DNA of 64,000 nucleotides. It comes from Rhodococcus koreensis (GTDB taxonomy: Bacteria; Actinomycetota; Actinomycetes; Mycobacteriales; Mycobacteriaceae). This document shows, piece after piece, positions 16,998 to 26,164 of this stretch. The stretch is from contig NZ_FNSV01000005.1 of NCBI RefSeq assembly GCF_900105905.1, positions 6,696,001-6,760,000 of the forward strand. The letters run 5' to 3'. Every line of letters begins with the position of its first letter. The first letter of the stretch is position 1. The notes beneath the pieces are model-generated. The model had not been told where the DNA came from and ran no database searches. It saw only the letters and a list, made by a program, of their open reading frames with translations. A program made the position numbers and the translations under genes.

Positions 16998-17624
16998 GTG
17001 ACGAACAGCCCCTCCCTCCTCGACCGCGTCCCGGTCATCCCCGTCGTCGTCGTGGACGACCTCGGCGACGCGGTGCCGGTGGCCCGCGCGCTGGTGGCCG
17101 GCGGCATCCCGATGATCGAACTGACCCTGCGGACGCCGTGCGCCCTCGACGCCATCAAGGCGATCGCGACCGAGGTGCCGGAGATCTGCGTCGGCGCGGG
17201 CACGATCGTGGAACCGGTGCAGGCCGCGCAGGCGGCCGACGCGGGAGCGCAGTTCCTCGTCTCGCCGGGCAGCACCGAAACCCTGCTGAAGGCGATGACG
17301 GACACCGGACTGCCGCACCTCCCGGGCGCGGCGACCGTCTCCGAGGTGCTCTTCCTGCTCGAGCACGGCTACCGCGAACTCAAGTTCTTCCCCGCCGAGG
17401 CGTCGGGCGGCGCGAAGTTCCTCGGCTCGATCCACTCACCCGTTCCGGCCGCGCGGTTCTGTCCCACCGGCGGCATCTCGACGTCGAACGTCGGCGACTA
17501 CCTGTCGCTGGCTAACGTCGGCTGCGTCGGCGGATCCTGGCTCACGCCCGCCGACGCCGTGAAGCAGCAGGACTGGGACCGGATCAGCGGACTCGCACGT
17601 GAGGCGGCGGCACTCGCCCGATAG
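16998..17624 (+). CDS. eda: KDPG aldolase
   Basis: The 208-residue class I aldolase cleaves 2-keto-3-deoxy-6-phosphogluconate to pyruvate and glyceraldehyde 3-phosphate. The Schiff-base lysine is Lys129 in ELKFFPAEASGG. The phosphate-binding PTGGIS lies near residue 155. The start is GTG at 16998, preceded by TAAGGAG. It completes the zwf-edd-eda operon. Confidence 0.95.
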   Translation: MTNSPSLLDRVPVIPVVVVDDLGDAVPVARALVAGGIPMIELTLRTPCALDAIKAIATEVPEICVGAGTIVEPVQAAQAADAGAQFLVSPGSTETLLKAMTDTGLPHLPGAATVSEVLFLLEHGYRELKFFPAEASGGAKFLGSIHSPVPAARFCPTGGISTSNVGDYLSLANVGCVGGSWLTPADAVKQQDWDRISGLAREAAALAR

Positions 17625-17652
17625 CGCGTGAGGCGGCGCGGTACGGTGAATC

Positions 17653-18831
17653 GTGCGCGACAGTGACAACGGTGATTCCCAGCGGCCGGGTTCTCAGTCC
17701 TCGCTGAAATCCGCCAACCAGCACCGTGTGGTCCGCGCGCTCCAGACGTCGGGTGAGCTCACCCAGGCGGAGATCGCGCGTCGCACCGGATTGGCCCCCG
17801 CAACCGTCTCCAACATGGTCAAGGAATTGACCGCGGCCGGGATGGTCGCCGTGCCGGGCGGCGACCACCCCGGCCAGCGCGGCCGGGCGGTGCGGCTGAC
17901 CCGCCGGATGGGCCTCGCGGTCGGGATCGACTTCGGGCACCGCCATCTCACCGTGGCCGTCGCCGACATGGCACACCAGGTGCTCGCCGAGGAACGCGTC
18001 GAACTCGGTGCGGGTCACCGCGCGGAGGACGGCGTGGTGCAGGCGGGCGCCCTTCTCGACGCGGCCCTCGATCGACTCGGCTGCGACCGCACGTCCGTCC
18101 TCGCGGTCGGCATGGGTCTGCCCGCACCGCTCGAGACCGACACCGGCGAGGTCGGCGGCCCGTCCATCCTCCCCGGCTGGGTCGGTGTCGACGCGGCCGC
18201 CATCGCGTCGGAGTATCTCGGCACCGCCGTGCACGTCGACAACGACGCGAACCTCGGTGTGCTCGCCGAACACATGTGGGGAGCCGGCCGCGGCACCACC
18301 GACCTCGCCTACATCAAACTGTCCGACGGCGTGGGTGCCGGCCTCGTCCTCGACGGCCGGCTGTACCGCGGAAGAGGCGGCACCGCAGGCGAAATCGGCC
18401 ACCTGACCCTCGACGAGTTCGGGCAGGTGTGCCGCTGCGGCAACCGCGGCTGCCTCGAGACTCTCGTCGCCTCGCACGTCGTGATCGGGCTGCTCGCCCC
18501 GAGTCGCGGTCCCGATCTGAGCATCGCCGACATCGTCGCGATGGCCGAGCGCGGCGACGCCGCCTGCATCCGGGTGCTCGCCGACACCGGGCGCCACGTC
18601 GGCGTCGCGGCAGCGAGCCTGTGCAATCTCGTCAATCCCGAACGACTCGTCATCGGCGGCGAACTCGCACTGGCCGGCGAACTGCTCCTCGGGCCGATGC
18701 GTGAGGTCGTCGGCCGCTACGCGGTGCCCAGCGCGGTCCGCTCCCTGGACATCCGCGTCGCCGAACTCGGCCCCCGCGCTCAGGTGCTCGGCGCCGTCGC
18801 CCTGGGTCTGCGATCCGCGCTTCCCGCCTGA
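17653..18831 (+). CDS. ROK-family transcriptional regulator (eda-side)
   Basis: The 392-residue protein has an N-terminal HTH (about 22-75, TQAEIARRTGLAPATVSNMV) and a ROK domain with VDNDANLGVLAE and the zinc motif CRCGNRGCLE. It starts at GTG 17653, 28 bases after eda, and is probably read from the same transcript. It likely controls the zwf operon, the MFS gene that follows, or both. Having ROK genes on both sides of one operon is unusual. Confidence 0.85.
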   Translation: MRDSDNGDSQRPGSQSSLKSANQHRVVRALQTSGELTQAEIARRTGLAPATVSNMVKELTAAGMVAVPGGDHPGQRGRAVRLTRRMGLAVGIDFGHRHLTVAVADMAHQVLAEERVELGAGHRAEDGVVQAGALLDAALDRLGCDRTSVLAVGMGLPAPLETDTGEVGGPSILPGWVGVDAAAIASEYLGTAVHVDNDANLGVLAEHMWGAGRGTTDLAYIKLSDGVGAGLVLDGRLYRGRGGTAGEIGHLTLDEFGQVCRCGNRGCLETLVASHVVIGLLAPSRGPDLSIADIVAMAERGDAACIRVLADTGRHVGVAAASLCNLVNPERLVIGGELALAGELLLGPMREVVGRYAVPSAVRSLDIRVAELGPRAQVLGAVALGLRSALPA

Positions 18832-18893
18832 CTGTTCGCCGCTGAATTCCCGCTCCGGTCAGGGCGCGAGCCCTGCGTTCTTCGCGTCTCTCG

Positions 18894-18974
18894 TGTTCAT
18901 TGGTGAATATAAATCGGACAAACACGCCTTCCTATGTTCATGTCTTGACGATTCGTGGTTTCGTTGCCTACTGT
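18894..18974 (+). promoter_or_regulatory. Promoter region of the sugar-porter gene
   Basis: TTGACG (18945-18950) and TACTGT (18969-18974) with an 18-base spacer make a good vegetative-type promoter 84 bases before the ATG. Two copies of TGTTCAT (18894-18900 and 18935-18941) lie just upstream in an A/T-rich patch, possibly regulator sites. Confidence 0.5.
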
Positions 18975-19057
18975 GTTCCACACCACAACGACTGCGCACT
19001 TTGCGCAGGCCTCGGCCCGATCCGAGTCTCGATCACCCCTTGCTCACGAGGAGTCCC

Positions 19058-20509
19058 ATGACTGAAAACGTCCTGTTGCCCGGCGCGGAATCGCCCGGCG
19101 ACACCGCAGAGGGCACTTCGGTTCCCGTCCGGTTCGCGGTCGTCGCCGCACTCGGCGGCCTGCTGTTCGGCTACGACAGCGCAGTGATCAACGGCGCCGT
19201 GTCGGCGATCGAGGGCAAGTTCCAGGTCGAGTCCGCTCTCCTCGGCTTCGCGATCGCCTCGGCGCTGCTCGGTGCCGCGGCGGGAGCGATGCTGGCCGGG
19301 CGGATCGCCGACCGGTACGGACGCCTCGTCACGATGCGGGCCGCCGCGGTGATGTTCCTGCTGAGCGCCATCGGCACCGGATTCGCGGCCAACGTCGAGA
19401 TGCTGGTGACGTTCAGGATCGTCGGCGGCATCGGTGTGGGTCTGGCCTCGGTCATCGCACCCGCCTACATCGCTGAGATCTCGCCCGCCCGGGTGCGTGG
19501 ACGTCTCGGGTCGCTGCAGCAACTCGCGATCGTCACCGGCATCTTCGTCTCGCTCCTGGTCGACTACGCCCTCGCCGCGCTCGCCGGCGGGTCGCAGGAA
19601 GAACTGTGGTTCGGGCTCGAGGCGTGGCGGTGGATGTTCCTCGCGATGTGTGTGCCCGCGCTGGCCTACGGTCTGCTGTCACTGACGATTCCCGAATCCC
19701 CCCGCTACCTGATCGCTCAGGGGCGCATCGCCGAGGCCCGCGGCATCCTCGCGGTCCTGCTCGGCGAGAAGGGCCTCGACCTCAAGATCGAGAGCATCCG
19801 TTCGACGCTGGCCCGCGAGACGCAGCCGTCGATCCGCGACCTGAAGGGCTCCGCGTTCGGCCTGATGCCGATCGTGTGGATCGGTATCGGACTCTCCGTC
19901 TTCCAGCAGTTCGTCGGTATCAACGTGATCTTCTACTACTCGAGCGTCCTGTGGCAGGCCGTCGGCTTCGACGAGGGCAGTTCCCTGAAGATCACGGTCA
20001 TCACGTCGGTGGTCAACATCGCCACCACACTCATCGCCATCGCCTACATCGACCGGGTGGGCCGCCGGCCGCTGCTCATCATCGGCTCCGCCGGCATGGC
20101 CGTCACGCTCGCGACCATGGCGTTCATCTTCGGAACCGCCTCCACCACGGTCGTGAACGGTGTCACGACGCCGCAGTTGACCGGGCTGCAGGGGCCGATC
20201 GCGCTCGTCGCCGCCAACCTGTTCGTGGTCGCGTTCGGAATGTCCTGGGGCCCGGTCGTGTGGGTCCTGCTCGGTGAGGCGTTCCCCAACCGCATCCGGG
20301 CCGCCGCGCTGTCGCTCGCCGCGGGTGCCCAGTGGGCGGCGAACTGGCTGATCACCGTGACGTTCCCGTCCATGAAGGACTTCTCGCTCGGAATCTCGTA
20401 CGGCTTCTACGCCGTCTGCGCGGTGCTGTCGCTCGTTTTCGTGCTGCGCTGGGTCAAGGAGACGAAGGGCGTGGAACTCGAAGCCATGCACTCCGATTCG
20501 ATCGTGTAG
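19058..20509 (+). CDS. MFS sugar:proton symporter
   Basis: This 483-residue membrane protein of the sugar porter family has about 12 transmembrane helices. Family signatures are present: GGLLFGYDSAVINGA (TM1), a GRIADRYGR loop, PESPRYL, QQFVGINVIFYYSS (TM7) and VGRRP. It probably imports glucose or a similar hexose to supply zwf-edd-eda. GAGGAG precedes the ATG. The substrate cannot be fixed from sequence. Confidence 0.88.
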   Translation: MTENVLLPGAESPGDTAEGTSVPVRFAVVAALGGLLFGYDSAVINGAVSAIEGKFQVESALLGFAIASALLGAAAGAMLAGRIADRYGRLVTMRAAAVMFLLSAIGTGFAANVEMLVTFRIVGGIGVGLASVIAPAYIAEISPARVRGRLGSLQQLAIVTGIFVSLLVDYALAALAGGSQEELWFGLEAWRWMFLAMCVPALAYGLLSLTIPESPRYLIAQGRIAEARGILAVLLGEKGLDLKIESIRSTLARETQPSIRDLKGSAFGLMPIVWIGIGLSVFQQFVGINVIFYYSSVLWQAVGFDEGSSLKITVITSVVNIATTLIAIAYIDRVGRRPLLIIGSAGMAVTLATMAFIFGTASTTVVNGVTTPQLTGLQGPIALVAANLFVVAFGMSWGPVVWVLLGEAFPNRIRAAALSLAAGAQWAANWLITVTFPSMKDFSLGISYGFYAVCAVLSLVFVLRWVKETKGVELEAMHSDSIV

Positions 20510-20545
20510 GCCTTTCCCGCCACGACGAAGACGCCCGCGAGGATC

Positions 20546-21277
20546 TCACTCGCGGGTGTCTTCGTCGTCCTTCATCTGCTCGACGGCCGTCGCGGATTCG
20601 CTCACGATCGCGCGCATGGCCGCCTCCGCCGCATCCGCGTCGCCCATCTGGATGGACGACGCCACCACGCCGTGCAGGCGGATCGCCTCGGTCTCCGCGA
20701 CGTGCGGCATCAGCGAGTGCCGGGTGCGGCCCTCGAGCACCTCCACGACGATCTGCGACATCGCACGCAGCAGGGGATTGCCCGACGCGGTCAGCAGTGT
20801 GCGGTGAAAGTCGGAATCGTGGGCCAGGTACGCATCCGTGTCCGCCGCGCGGGACGTCGACGACATTCCGATGACGGCCGCCGTCAGCGCCCCGCACTGC
20901 TCCGGCGTCGCCCGGGTCGCCGCGAGACGCGCGGCGAGCGGTTCGATACCCGACCGCAGTTCGCTCAGGCTCGACAGCTGGTCGAACCGCTGCGGTCCGG
21001 CGAGTTTCCAGCGGATCACGCTCGGGTCCAGTGAATTCCAGTGCTCCTCGCTCAGCACGGTGATCCCGACGCGACGGCGGACCGCCAGAAGTCCGAGGGA
21101 TTCGAGAACCCGAACCACCTCGCGGACGACGGTGCGGGAGACGGAGTACTGGGTGACCACGTCGTCGGCGGAAATGCGGGTGCCGGGTGCCAGGGCTCCG
21201 GCCACGATGTCGCCGCCGAGCCGATCGAGCACCGTTTCGTGCAATTGCCGGTACTCGGCGCCCTCTGCGTTGGTCAT
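20546..21277 (-). CDS. GntR/FadR-family regulator of gluconate genes
   Basis: This 243-residue protein has an N-terminal GntR winged helix (about 10-75, ISADDVVTQYSVSRTVVREVVRVLESLGLL) and a C-terminal FCD ligand domain (about 95-225, with HDSDFHRTLLTASGNPLL supplying metal-binding residues). It is divergent from gntP-gntK, so it is the likely gluconate-responsive repressor. Confidence 0.85.
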   Translation of the reverse strand: MTNAEGAEYRQLHETVLDRLGGDIVAGALAPGTRISADDVVTQYSVSRTVVREVVRVLESLGLLAVRRRVGITVLSEEHWNSLDPSVIRWKLAGPQRFDQLSSLSELRSGIEPLAARLAATRATPEQCGALTAAVIGMSSTSRAADTDAYLAHDSDFHRTLLTASGNPLLRAMSQIVVEVLEGRTRHSLMPHVAETEAIRLHGVVASSIQMGDADAAEAAMRAIVSESATAVEQMKDDEDTRE

Positions 21278-21335
21278 CCGCCGATGGTCCCACGGTTGCC
21301 CCCATTGAACACACGTTGGCGCGCTCTTCAGACTC

Positions 21336-21402
21336 TAAGTAGTACTTATTCGGATTTCACCTTGAAATCATATGGTTTATAAGGCAGAGTGACCTGAGTC
21401 AC
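21336..21402. promoter_or_regulatory. Palindromic operators between the GntR gene and gntP
   Basis: Three inverted repeats are seen: TAAGT-AGT-ACTTA (21336-21348), ATTTCA-CCT-TGAAAT (21354-21368) and GTGAC-CTGA-GTCAC (21389-21402). They lie 42-109 bases before the gntP start. The first or second could be the FadR-type operator; which one is used is unknown. Confidence 0.5.
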
Positions 21403-21444
21403 GAACAACGGCCATTCCAATACCGATCTCCCTGGAGCAACAGA

Positions 21445-22839
21445 ATGAGTACCGCGTCACTACTCGCAGCGGCCGACAGCGCCGGCACCGACGCGCAGCT
21501 GATCACGGCCGCCGTCGTCGGCGTCGCCGCCATCATCGCGCTGATCACCTGGCTCAAACTCCACCCGTTCCTCGCACTGTCGATCGGCGCCGTCGGTGTC
21601 GGCATCGGCGCAGGTCTCGGCGCCACGGACTCGGTGAAATCGTTCGTCGAGGGCTTCGGCGCCACGATGGGGAGTGTCGGAATCCTGATCGGCTTCGGTG
21701 CCATGTTCGGCAAGCTGCTCGCCGATTCGGGTGGCGCCGACCGCGTCGTCGACACCCTCGTCGGGCGCGCCGGACCGCGGACGCTGCCCTGGATGATGGC
21801 ACTGGTCGGCGCGGTGATCGGCCTGCCGATGTTCTTCGAGATCGGCCTCGTGCTGCTGATGCCGGTCATCATTCTCGTCGCGCGCCGTTCGGGGCTGTCG
21901 CTGATGCGCATCGCGATTCCCACCCTGGCAGGCCTGTCGGCGATGCACGGTCTCGTTCCGCCCCACCCCGGGCCGCTGGTCGCGGTGGCGGCGCTCAACG
22001 CGAACCTCGGACTCACCCTCGCGCTCGGCGTTGTCGTCGCGATTCCCACCGTCATCGTCGCCGGACCGCTGTTCAGCAAGCTGGCGGCCCGCTGGGTGGA
22101 CGTCCCCGTCCCCGAGCTCTACGTGACCGTCGAAGACCGGGAAGGTGCCGAGGCCGCCGCCGAGCGTCGCCGCCCCAGCTTCGCGGCCACCCTCTCCGCC
22201 ATCCTGCTCCCGGTCGTCCTGATGCTGGGCAAGGCCATTGCCGACGTCGTCGCCGCCGGCTCGGAGTCGCCCGCGAAGGCACTGCTCGACTTCCTCGGAA
22301 CGCCGGTCGTGGCCCTCGGGCTCGCGGTGCTCGCCGGAATGCTGCTCCTCGGCCGGGGCGGTGGCATGGATCGCAACGCCATCGCGGCGTCGCTGGAGAG
22401 CTCGCTGCCGCCGATCGCCGGAATCCTCCTCATCGTCGGTGCGGGTGGCGGATTCAAGCAGGTCCTGATCGACACCGGCATCGCCGACGTGATCGCCGAA
22501 GCGATCAAGGGCAGCGCCCTCCCCGTCCTGTTCCTCGCCTGGCTCGTGGCCGTGCTGATCCGTGTCGCCACCGGATCGGCCACCGTCGCGACCGTCACCG
22601 CGTCCGGCATCCTCGCGCCCGTCGCTGCCGAGCTGACGTCCACGCACGTCTCGCTGATGGTGCTGGCGATCGGCTCCGGCTCGCTGTTCCTGTCGCACGT
22701 CAACGACGCGGGATTCTGGCTGGTGAAGGAATACCTCGGCGTCACGGTGGTACAGAACCTGAAGACGTGGACGGTGATGGAGTGCATCATCTCCGTCACC
22801 GGTCTGGCCGGTGTCCTCGCGCTGAGCGTGTTCATCTAA
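21445..22839 (+). CDS. gntP: Gluconate:proton symporter
   Basis: The 464-residue integral membrane protein of the GntP family has about 12-14 hydrophobic segments and the motifs LHPFLALSIG, GFGATMGSVGILIGFGAMFGKLL and GLVPPHPGPL. It imports gluconate or a related sugar acid. CTGGAG precedes the ATG. gntK follows after 12 bases. Confidence 0.92.
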   Translation: MSTASLLAAADSAGTDAQLITAAVVGVAAIIALITWLKLHPFLALSIGAVGVGIGAGLGATDSVKSFVEGFGATMGSVGILIGFGAMFGKLLADSGGADRVVDTLVGRAGPRTLPWMMALVGAVIGLPMFFEIGLVLLMPVIILVARRSGLSLMRIAIPTLAGLSAMHGLVPPHPGPLVAVAALNANLGLTLALGVVVAIPTVIVAGPLFSKLAARWVDVPVPELYVTVEDREGAEAAAERRRPSFAATLSAILLPVVLMLGKAIADVVAAGSESPAKALLDFLGTPVVALGLAVLAGMLLLGRGGGMDRNAIAASLESSLPPIAGILLIVGAGGGFKQVLIDTGIADVIAEAIKGSALPVLFLAWLVAVLIRVATGSATVATVTASGILAPVAAELTSTHVSLMVLAIGSGSLFLSHVNDAGFWLVKEYLGVTVVQNLKTWTVMECIISVTGLAGVLALSVFI

Positions 22840-22851
22840 AGGGGGTCGAGA

Positions 22852-23424
22852 ATGTCGAGTGAGGTTGGTGAGATGCACGTGAGTACGCGCGAACCGGTAG
22901 GACGCACGCCGCAGACCGCGGATCCCGTCCTGGTGCTGATGGGCGTGTCCGGGTCCGGGAAGTCGACGGTCGCGGGAATCATCGCCGGCGCGATGGGCTG
23001 GGACCTGCAGGAGGGCGACGCGCTGCATCCTCCGGCGAATGTCGCGAAGATGGCGTCGGGGCAGCCGCTGACCGACGAGGACCGCTGGCCGTGGCTCGAT
23101 CTCGTCGCCGGGTGGATCCGGGACCACACCGACAACGGTCTTCCCGGGGTCATCACCTGCTCCGCGCTCAAGCGCAGCTACCGCGACGTCCTGCGCGGAG
23201 ACAACGTCGTGTTCGTGCATCTCGCCGGGTCGCGGGCGCAGATCGGCGAACGGCTGACCGCCCGGCTCGACCACTTCATGCCCCCGTCGTTGCTGGACAC
23301 GCAGATTTCGACGCTCGAGCCGATCGAGCCCGACGAGGACGCCATCGTGGTGGACGTGGGCGGATCGCCGACGCAGGTGGCGACCGAGATCATCGCTCGA
23401 CTGGAGCAGCGGCTCGGCCGGTGA
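22852..23424 (+). CDS. gntK: Gluconokinase
   Basis: This 190-residue P-loop kinase phosphorylates gluconate to 6-phosphogluconate, the substrate of Edd. The Walker A motif GVSGSGKST is at 31-39 and GDALHPPANVAKM is the gluconate-binding region. A 20-25 residue N-terminal tail precedes the kinase fold, so an internal start such as ATG 22873 (Met8) is possible. Together with gntP it links gluconate to the Entner-Doudoroff operon. Confidence 0.93.
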   Translation: MSSEVGEMHVSTREPVGRTPQTADPVLVLMGVSGSGKSTVAGIIAGAMGWDLQEGDALHPPANVAKMASGQPLTDEDRWPWLDLVAGWIRDHTDNGLPGVITCSALKRSYRDVLRGDNVVFVHLAGSRAQIGERLTARLDHFMPPSLLDTQISTLEPIEPDEDAIVVDVGGSPTQVATEIIARLEQRLGR

Positions 23425-23541
23425 ACTTCCGGTAATCGGACGGAAATTCAGTCGAAGTCGCTCGGTAACGGGCGGCTTCGACTTACCGTGGCGTGTGGTC
23501 TCGGGGGATATGGGTGTGTTTCTCCCCGGATCGCCCTAGGG

Positions 23542-23559
23542 TGTCCAGTTAGCTGGACA
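23542..23559. promoter_or_regulatory. Palindrome before the HSL-type esterase
   Basis: TGTCCAG-TTAG-CTGGACA is a perfect inverted repeat with 7-base arms, 26 bases before the esterase ATG. It resembles TetR-family operators, but no regulator gene is adjacent, so control may come from elsewhere in the genome. Confidence 0.5.
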
Positions 23560-23584
23560 AGCGTCCGATACAACGGAGGGCAGT

Positions 23585-24556
23585 ATGCGAACGCGTGAAT
23601 CGATCGTGTGGCACTGGGATGTCAGTCGGCGGGCGCGCATGACGTTCTGGTTCGCCAGGGCTTTCGTCAAACCGCTGTTCACGATATGGCCGACGACGGA
23701 CCGCGGCATCGAACTACTCGCGGCTCTCGACGAACTCATCGACCGGCTACCCAAGCCGAAGGGGCTCGACATCGAGGCGATCTCGCTCGGCGGGGTGCCG
23801 TGCGAGAAGATCACCCACCCGCGACCCACCGTCACCTCGATGGACGGCGCCACCATCCTCTACTTCCACGGCGGCGGATTCGTGTTCTGCGGGCTCGCCA
23901 CCCACCGGGCGCTGTGCGGTCTGCTCGCCGCGCGTTCGGGTGCGCCCGTCGTCTCGGTCGAGTACCGGCAGCTTCCCAAGGGGGCGATCGGGGCGTCGCT
24001 GGTGGACGCCATGACCGCATACACCGAGATGCTGAAGGTCTGCGACGACCCCACCCGGGTGATCGTCGCGGGGGACTCGGCGGGCGGGTATCTCGCGATG
24101 AAGGTCGCCGAAGTCGCCGCGTTGCGGGGCATCACCCGGCCGGCGGCCGTCATCGGATACTCGCCGCTGCTCAACCTCGACCTCGAGGATCACGACCCCG
24201 ATTTCATGAAGCGCGACGCGTACCTGCCGATGTCGCAGGTGGCCAAGCTGAAGGACCGCTGGCTGGCCGGGCCCGACCAGATTCCCGGTGCCCAGTCGCC
24301 CGTGAACGCGGATCCCGCATTGTTCCCGCCGGTCTTCCTCACCGCCGCCGAGTACGAGATCATGCGGCCCGACGTCGAGATCATCACCGACCGGTTCGAT
24401 CGAGAGGGACGGCCGATCGAGACCCACATCTGGAGTGGACAGATCCACGCGTTCCCGGTGATCGGCAAGGTGCTGCGGGAAAGCCGCACGATCATCGGGC
24501 TCACGGTCGACTTCGCGTCCCGCGCACTCACGGAGTCGAAGCGGCACTCGGCCTGA
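23585..24556 (+). CDS. HSL-type alpha/beta-hydrolase (esterase/lipase)
   Basis: The 323-residue hydrolase belongs to the hormone-sensitive-lipase group. It has the oxyanion motif HGGGF (near 94), the nucleophile motif GDSAGGY (near 161), an acid region around TAAEYEIMRPDVEI, and the histidine in GQIHAFPV. It resembles actinobacterial esterases acting on short or medium acyl esters. No signal peptide is seen. It starts just downstream of a palindromic operator and stands alone. Confidence 0.82.
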   Translation: MRTRESIVWHWDVSRRARMTFWFARAFVKPLFTIWPTTDRGIELLAALDELIDRLPKPKGLDIEAISLGGVPCEKITHPRPTVTSMDGATILYFHGGGFVFCGLATHRALCGLLAARSGAPVVSVEYRQLPKGAIGASLVDAMTAYTEMLKVCDDPTRVIVAGDSAGGYLAMKVAEVAALRGITRPAAVIGYSPLLNLDLEDHDPDFMKRDAYLPMSQVAKLKDRWLAGPDQIPGAQSPVNADPALFPPVFLTAAEYEIMRPDVEIITDRFDREGRPIETHIWSGQIHAFPVIGKVLRESRTIIGLTVDFASRALTESKRHSA

Positions 24557-24603
24557 ACGGCAGAGCGGGTGGGCCTGTGCCCACCCGTTCTGCCGTCCGC
24601 GGA

Positions 24604-26064
24604 CTATGCGGGGTTGAGCACCCTGCGCAGCAGCGGTGACACCGTGATCAGCAGTCCCAGCAGGGCGACACCCGTGACGAGCACGAGGCCGGAGTGGAAC
24701 TGGTGGAACCCGGCGCCGCTGATGCCGGTGGCGGTGTGCGAGCCTGCGGTGACGAGCGCGGTGGTCAGCGCCAGCACGAGCGCGGCACCGACCTGTGCGG
24801 ACGTCTGCACGAGCCCCGACGCCAACCCCTGCTCGGAGTCGTCGACACCCGACGTGGCCTGGGCCATGATCGACGTGAAGCCCAGCGCGAAACCGACGCC
24901 CAGCAGCACCACGCTCGGCAGGATCGCGATCGTGTAGTCGGGCTGATCGCTCCCGGCGAAGAGGAACCACAGGTAGCCGAGGCTCAGCGACGTGAGCGCC
25001 GCGATGATCATGCGGGCGGTGCCGAACGCGTCGATCAGACGGCCCACGAACGGCGACCCGAAGGCCACGATGATGCCCGCGGGGAGAAGACCCAGCGCCA
25101 TCTCCAGCGGCGACCATCCGAGCACCGACTGCAGGAAGATCGTCATCATGAACTGGAAGCTCAGGTAGGAGCCGAACAGCGCGACGATGCTGAGGTTCGC
25201 CCGCACGATCGAGCCGACCCGCAGAATGCTCAGCCGCACGAGCGGGTGCGCGACCCGGTTCTCCACGACGAAGAACGACGCCAACAGGGCAGCGGCCAGT
25301 GCGAACGAGCCCAGCGTGAGCGGATCGGCCCAGCCGCGAGCCGGCGCCGACACGACGGTGTAGACGGCGAGCAGCATGCCCGACACCAGCGTGGCGGCTC
25401 CGACGATGTCGTGTCCGCCGGTGTCGGCGGCTCGGTCGCGGGGGATCAGGGCGGCGCCTGCGACCAGGGCGAGCACCGCGAACGGCACCGGCATCAGGAA
25501 CGTCCAGCGCCACCCGGCGCTGGTCAGCAGCCCGCCCAGGATCAGTCCGGACGAATAGCCGCTGGCTCCGAAGACGGAGAAGATCGACAGCGCCCGGTTA
25601 CGGGCGGGCCCCTCCTTGAACGTGGTGGTGAGGATCGACATCGCGGTCGGCGCGGTGAACGCGGCGGCGAGTCCCTTCACGAAGCGGCTCGCGATGAGCA
25701 GTGTGCCGTTGTCGACGAGTCCGCCGACCAGGGACGCGATCGCGAACACGGTCAGCGCGATCAGGAAGACGCGGCGGCGTCCGAGGAGATCGGCGGTGCG
25801 TCCGCCCAGCAGGAGCAGACCACCGAATCCGAGGACATATCCGTTGATGATCCATTGCAGCGAGGTGGTCGACAGCCCGAGTTCGGTTCCGATGGAGGGC
25901 AGCGCAACACCCACCATCGAGACGTCGAGACCGTCGAGAAACATCACGAGGCACAGCACGGCCAGGACGCCCCAGAGGCGGGGAGTCCAGGCCTGGTCGG
26001 TCGACGGGGCGGTGGTGGCGCCCGACGAGGTGGCGAGGTCCGGGGTGGCGTCGCTGATAGTCAC
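24604..26064 (-). CDS. MFS efflux transporter (EmrB/QacA, DHA2 type)
   Basis: About 486 residues with 14 predicted transmembrane helices. TM1 contains LDGLDVSMVGVALPSIGTEL, the motif A loop is GGRTADLLGRRR, and motif C-like glycines lie in TM5 (GASGYSSGLILGGLL). It probably exports a toxic or drug-like compound. The start is uncertain: GTG 26064 gives a normal N-terminus but has no clear ribosome site. It is divergent from a MarR gene, the usual arrangement for a MarR-controlled pump. Confidence 0.82.
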   Translation of the reverse strand: MTISDATPDLATSSGATTAPSTDQAWTPRLWGVLAVLCLVMFLDGLDVSMVGVALPSIGTELGLSTTSLQWIINGYVLGFGGLLLLGGRTADLLGRRRVFLIALTVFAIASLVGGLVDNGTLLIASRFVKGLAAAFTAPTAMSILTTTFKEGPARNRALSIFSVFGASGYSSGLILGGLLTSAGWRWTFLMPVPFAVLALVAGAALIPRDRAADTGGHDIVGAATLVSGMLLAVYTVVSAPARGWADPLTLGSFALAAALLASFFVVENRVAHPLVRLSILRVGSIVRANLSIVALFGSYLSFQFMMTIFLQSVLGWSPLEMALGLLPAGIIVAFGSPFVGRLIDAFGTARMIIAALTSLSLGYLWFLFAGSDQPDYTIAILPSVVLLGVGFALGFTSIMAQATSGVDDSEQGLASGLVQTSAQVGAALVLALTTALVTAGSHTATGISGAGFHQFHSGLVLVTGVALLGLLITVSPLLRRVLNPA

Positions 26065-26078
26065 AGGGAGAATGTAGA

Positions 26079-26134
26079 TGCACGTGCAATCAATGCGCAA
26101 GCATTAATTTCGTTTGCATTTAATTCGCTTGCAC
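26079..26134. promoter_or_regulatory. MarR operator region of the efflux divergon
   Basis: The 100-base gap holds the palindrome TGCACGTGCA (26079-26088), the inverted repeat AATGC-GCAA-GCATT (26092-26105), and two imperfect direct copies of TAATTTCGTTTGCA (from about 26105 and 26120). This dense array is the likely binding region for the neighbouring MarR protein. Confidence 0.55.
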
Positions 26135-26164
26135 GTTTTTCGTGCGCGCGCTAGGGTGCGGACC

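Noticed and set aside
23450..23483. Terminator hairpin after gntK
   Set aside because: AGTCGAAG and CTTCGACT pair, but the loop is 18 bases and no T-run or strong GC stem follows, so support is weak.
26065..26100. Upstream extension of the MFS pump gene from a TTG codon
   Set aside because: It would run through the palindromic operators and gives a cysteine-rich, non-family N-terminus.
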